Positions 5,155 through 6,006 of a DNA stretch of 6,006 nucleotides are shown in pieces (positions within the stretch are counted from its first letter, which is position 1; each line of letters begins with the position of its first letter). The stretch spans positions 1-6,006 of the forward strand of contig MGSI01000148.1 in NCBI GenBank assembly GCA_001798455.1, in the 5' to 3' direction. Below the pieces are notes generated by a model. It was not told where the DNA came from and did no database searches. It saw only the letters and a program-made list of their open reading frames with translations. This stretch comes from Deltaproteobacteria bacterium RIFCSPLOWO2_02_FULL_57_26 (GTDB lineage: Bacteria; Desulfobacterota; Binatia; UBA9968). The position numbers and the translations under genes are program-made.

Positions 5155-5950
5155 AGCTCCGGTTGCTATCGGTACGATGATCCTGCTCCTTCTCCTGAGC
5201 CTGGCACTCCTCGCCCCGCTCCTCGCCCCCTACAGCCCGACGGAGCAGAACCTGGAAATGGATCTGCTCGCCCCCTCCAGAGAGCATCTATTCGGAACCG
5301 ACAAGCTGGGCCGCGACATTTTCAGTCGAGTCCTCTACGGCGCCCGTATCTCCCTTCTGGTGGGAATAAGCACGGTCGCGGTCTCTTCTCTGATCGGCCT
5401 CTTCGTGGGCTCTGTGTCGGGTTATCTGGGCGGCCGGACGGACAATCTCCTCATGCGCCTGGTCGATGTGCTCCTCGCGTTCCCGGGTATTCTCCTCGCC
5501 ATAGCCTTTACCGCGGTCCTCGGTCCGGGGCTAAACCATGTGATCTTAGCCCTCTGCCTGATCGGATGGACCGGCTACGCCCGGCTGGTGCGAGGTGAAA
5601 TCCTCGCGCTCAGAGAGCGGGAGTACATCCATGCCGCCAAGGCCCTCGGAGGTAGTCCCGCGCGGATCGTGCGCTTACACATGGTGCCCAATCTTCTGCC
5701 TCCCCTCTTGATCCAGGGCACCTTCGGAATGGCCGCCGCTATCCTCGCCGAAGGCAGCTTGAGCTTCCTCGGGCTGGGAGTTCAACCCCCTACGCCGTCC
5801 TGGGGAGCCATGCTCAGCGAAGGTAGGCAGTTTCTTTTGGTGGCGCCACATCTCACCACCTTTCCCGGCCTGGCCATCATGCTCACCGTTCTGGGGCTGA
5901 ACCTGGTTGGAGACGGTTTGCGGGACTGGCTGGAGAAAAAGAAAAAATAA
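5144..5950 (+). CDS. ABC transporter permease, DppC/OppC type
   Basis: The product has 268 residues, slightly short but complete. MANRAPVAIGTMILLLLL with APLLAPYSP (24-32) is the standard N-terminus of this family, so the ATG at 5144 is preferred over an in-frame ATG at 5108. The DppC signature HLFGTDKLGRDIFSRVLYG lies at 48-66, RLVDVLLAFPGILLA at 105-119, and the EAA loop REYIHAAKALGGSPARIVRLH at 159-179. SLSFLGLGVQPPTPSWGAML (205-224) is also diagnostic. It pairs with the DppB-type permease, whose last codons it overlaps by 11 nt, again without a clear Shine-Dalgarno. It should bind an ATPase through the EAA loop, but no ATPase gene follows within the window. Confidence 0.94.
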   Translation: MANRAPVAIGTMILLLLLSLALLAPLLAPYSPTEQNLEMDLLAPSREHLFGTDKLGRDIFSRVLYGARISLLVGISTVAVSSLIGLFVGSVSGYLGGRTDNLLMRLVDVLLAFPGILLAIAFTAVLGPGLNHVILALCLIGWTGYARLVRGEILALREREYIHAAKALGGSPARIVRLHMVPNLLPPLLIQGTFGMAAAILAEGSLSFLGLGVQPPTPSWGAMLSEGRQFLLVAPHLTTFPGLAIMLTVLGLNLVGDGLRDWLEKKKK

Positions 5951-5966
5951 TGCTACTTAAGGATAC

Positions 5967-5984
5967 GAGGCGATAGGAGGCGAT
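5967..5984 (+). repeat. Tandem direct repeat containing duplicated Shine-Dalgarno
   Basis: GAGGCGAT occurs at 5967-5974 and again at 5977-5984, a 10-nt period, in the 35-bp gap after the DppC-type gene. The second copy lies within AGGAGG (5975-5980) and serves as the ribosome binding site of the next gene; the first gives a spare GAGG one helical turn upstream. No terminator hairpin is seen in the gap, so the next gene is probably in the same operon. Confidence 0.45.
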
Positions 5985-5985
5985 C

Positions 5986-6006
5986 ATGATGAAGCTTTAT
6001 TCGTGC
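5986..6006 (+). CDS. Start of a downstream gene, product uncertain (seven codons visible)
   Basis: Two adjacent ATGs (5986 and 5989) begin MMKLYSC and continue to the right edge. AGGAGG at 5975-5980 lies 5 nt from the first ATG and 8 nt from the second, so the second is the better-spaced start. This N-terminus does not resemble DppD or DppF ATPases, which usually open with a short strand leading into a LxVxxLxVxF-like pattern. An opening such as MKLYS is common in thioredoxin-fold proteins of the glutathione S-transferase type, but seven residues cannot establish this. The gap of 35 bp and same strand suggest co-transcription with the transporter genes. Confidence 0.6.

Overview
This is a 6 kb chromosomal window from a Gram-negative bacterium with moderately GC-rich genes and AT-rich promoters. 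The Gram-negative call rests on an MltD-type lytic transglycosylase and a lipobox-bearing solute-binding protein. The exact lineage cannot be read from the window. A siroheme nitrite/sulfite reductase next to an Rrf2 regulator, plus a GGGGACAGTCCCC-type palindromic element, would fit uncultured Desulfobacterota/'Deltaproteobacteria', NC10 or similar soil and sediment phyla, but this is only an impression. No rRNA, tRNA, CRISPR array, integrase or complete insertion sequence is visible.

Left part (1-1349, all minus strand). The first 207 codons of a ferredoxin-type nitrite/sulfite reductase run off the left edge. Its start at 621 lies 81 bp downstream of a complete Rrf2-family regulator (703-1137). 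The promoters of both genes carry the same motif (TTATATAACC...AAGTCA), whose geometry resembles an IscR type-1 box. The reductase promoter appears to have two tandem copies and the regulator promoter one. The simplest reading is an autoregulated Rrf2 repressor or sensor that also controls the reductase. The regulator's 5' leader contains a long perfect GC-rich inverted repeat (1149-1188) of REP-like type, ending 11 nt before the start codon.

Middle (1350-2671). A secreted MltD-like lytic transglycosylase with an SLT domain and a C-terminal LysM lies on the minus strand. It is divergent from an ABC-transporter operon. The 71 bp between them hold two overlapping, nearly mirror-image promoters.

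Right part (2672-5950, plus strand). Three tightly overlapping genes encode a family-5 solute-binding lipoprotein (DppA/OppA type) and two inner-membrane permeases (DppB and DppC type). This is a peptide-class importer without ATPase genes in the visible segment. A further gene, seen only as seven codons (MMKLYSC...), begins 35 bp after the second permease with a good Shine-Dalgarno. It does not look like a DppD/DppF ATPase.

How the genes may work together: the shared control region between the murein-cleaving enzyme and the peptide-type importer suggests, but does not prove, linked expression for cell-wall or peptide turnover. The reductase and Rrf2 pair form a separate sulfur- or nitrogen-reduction module.
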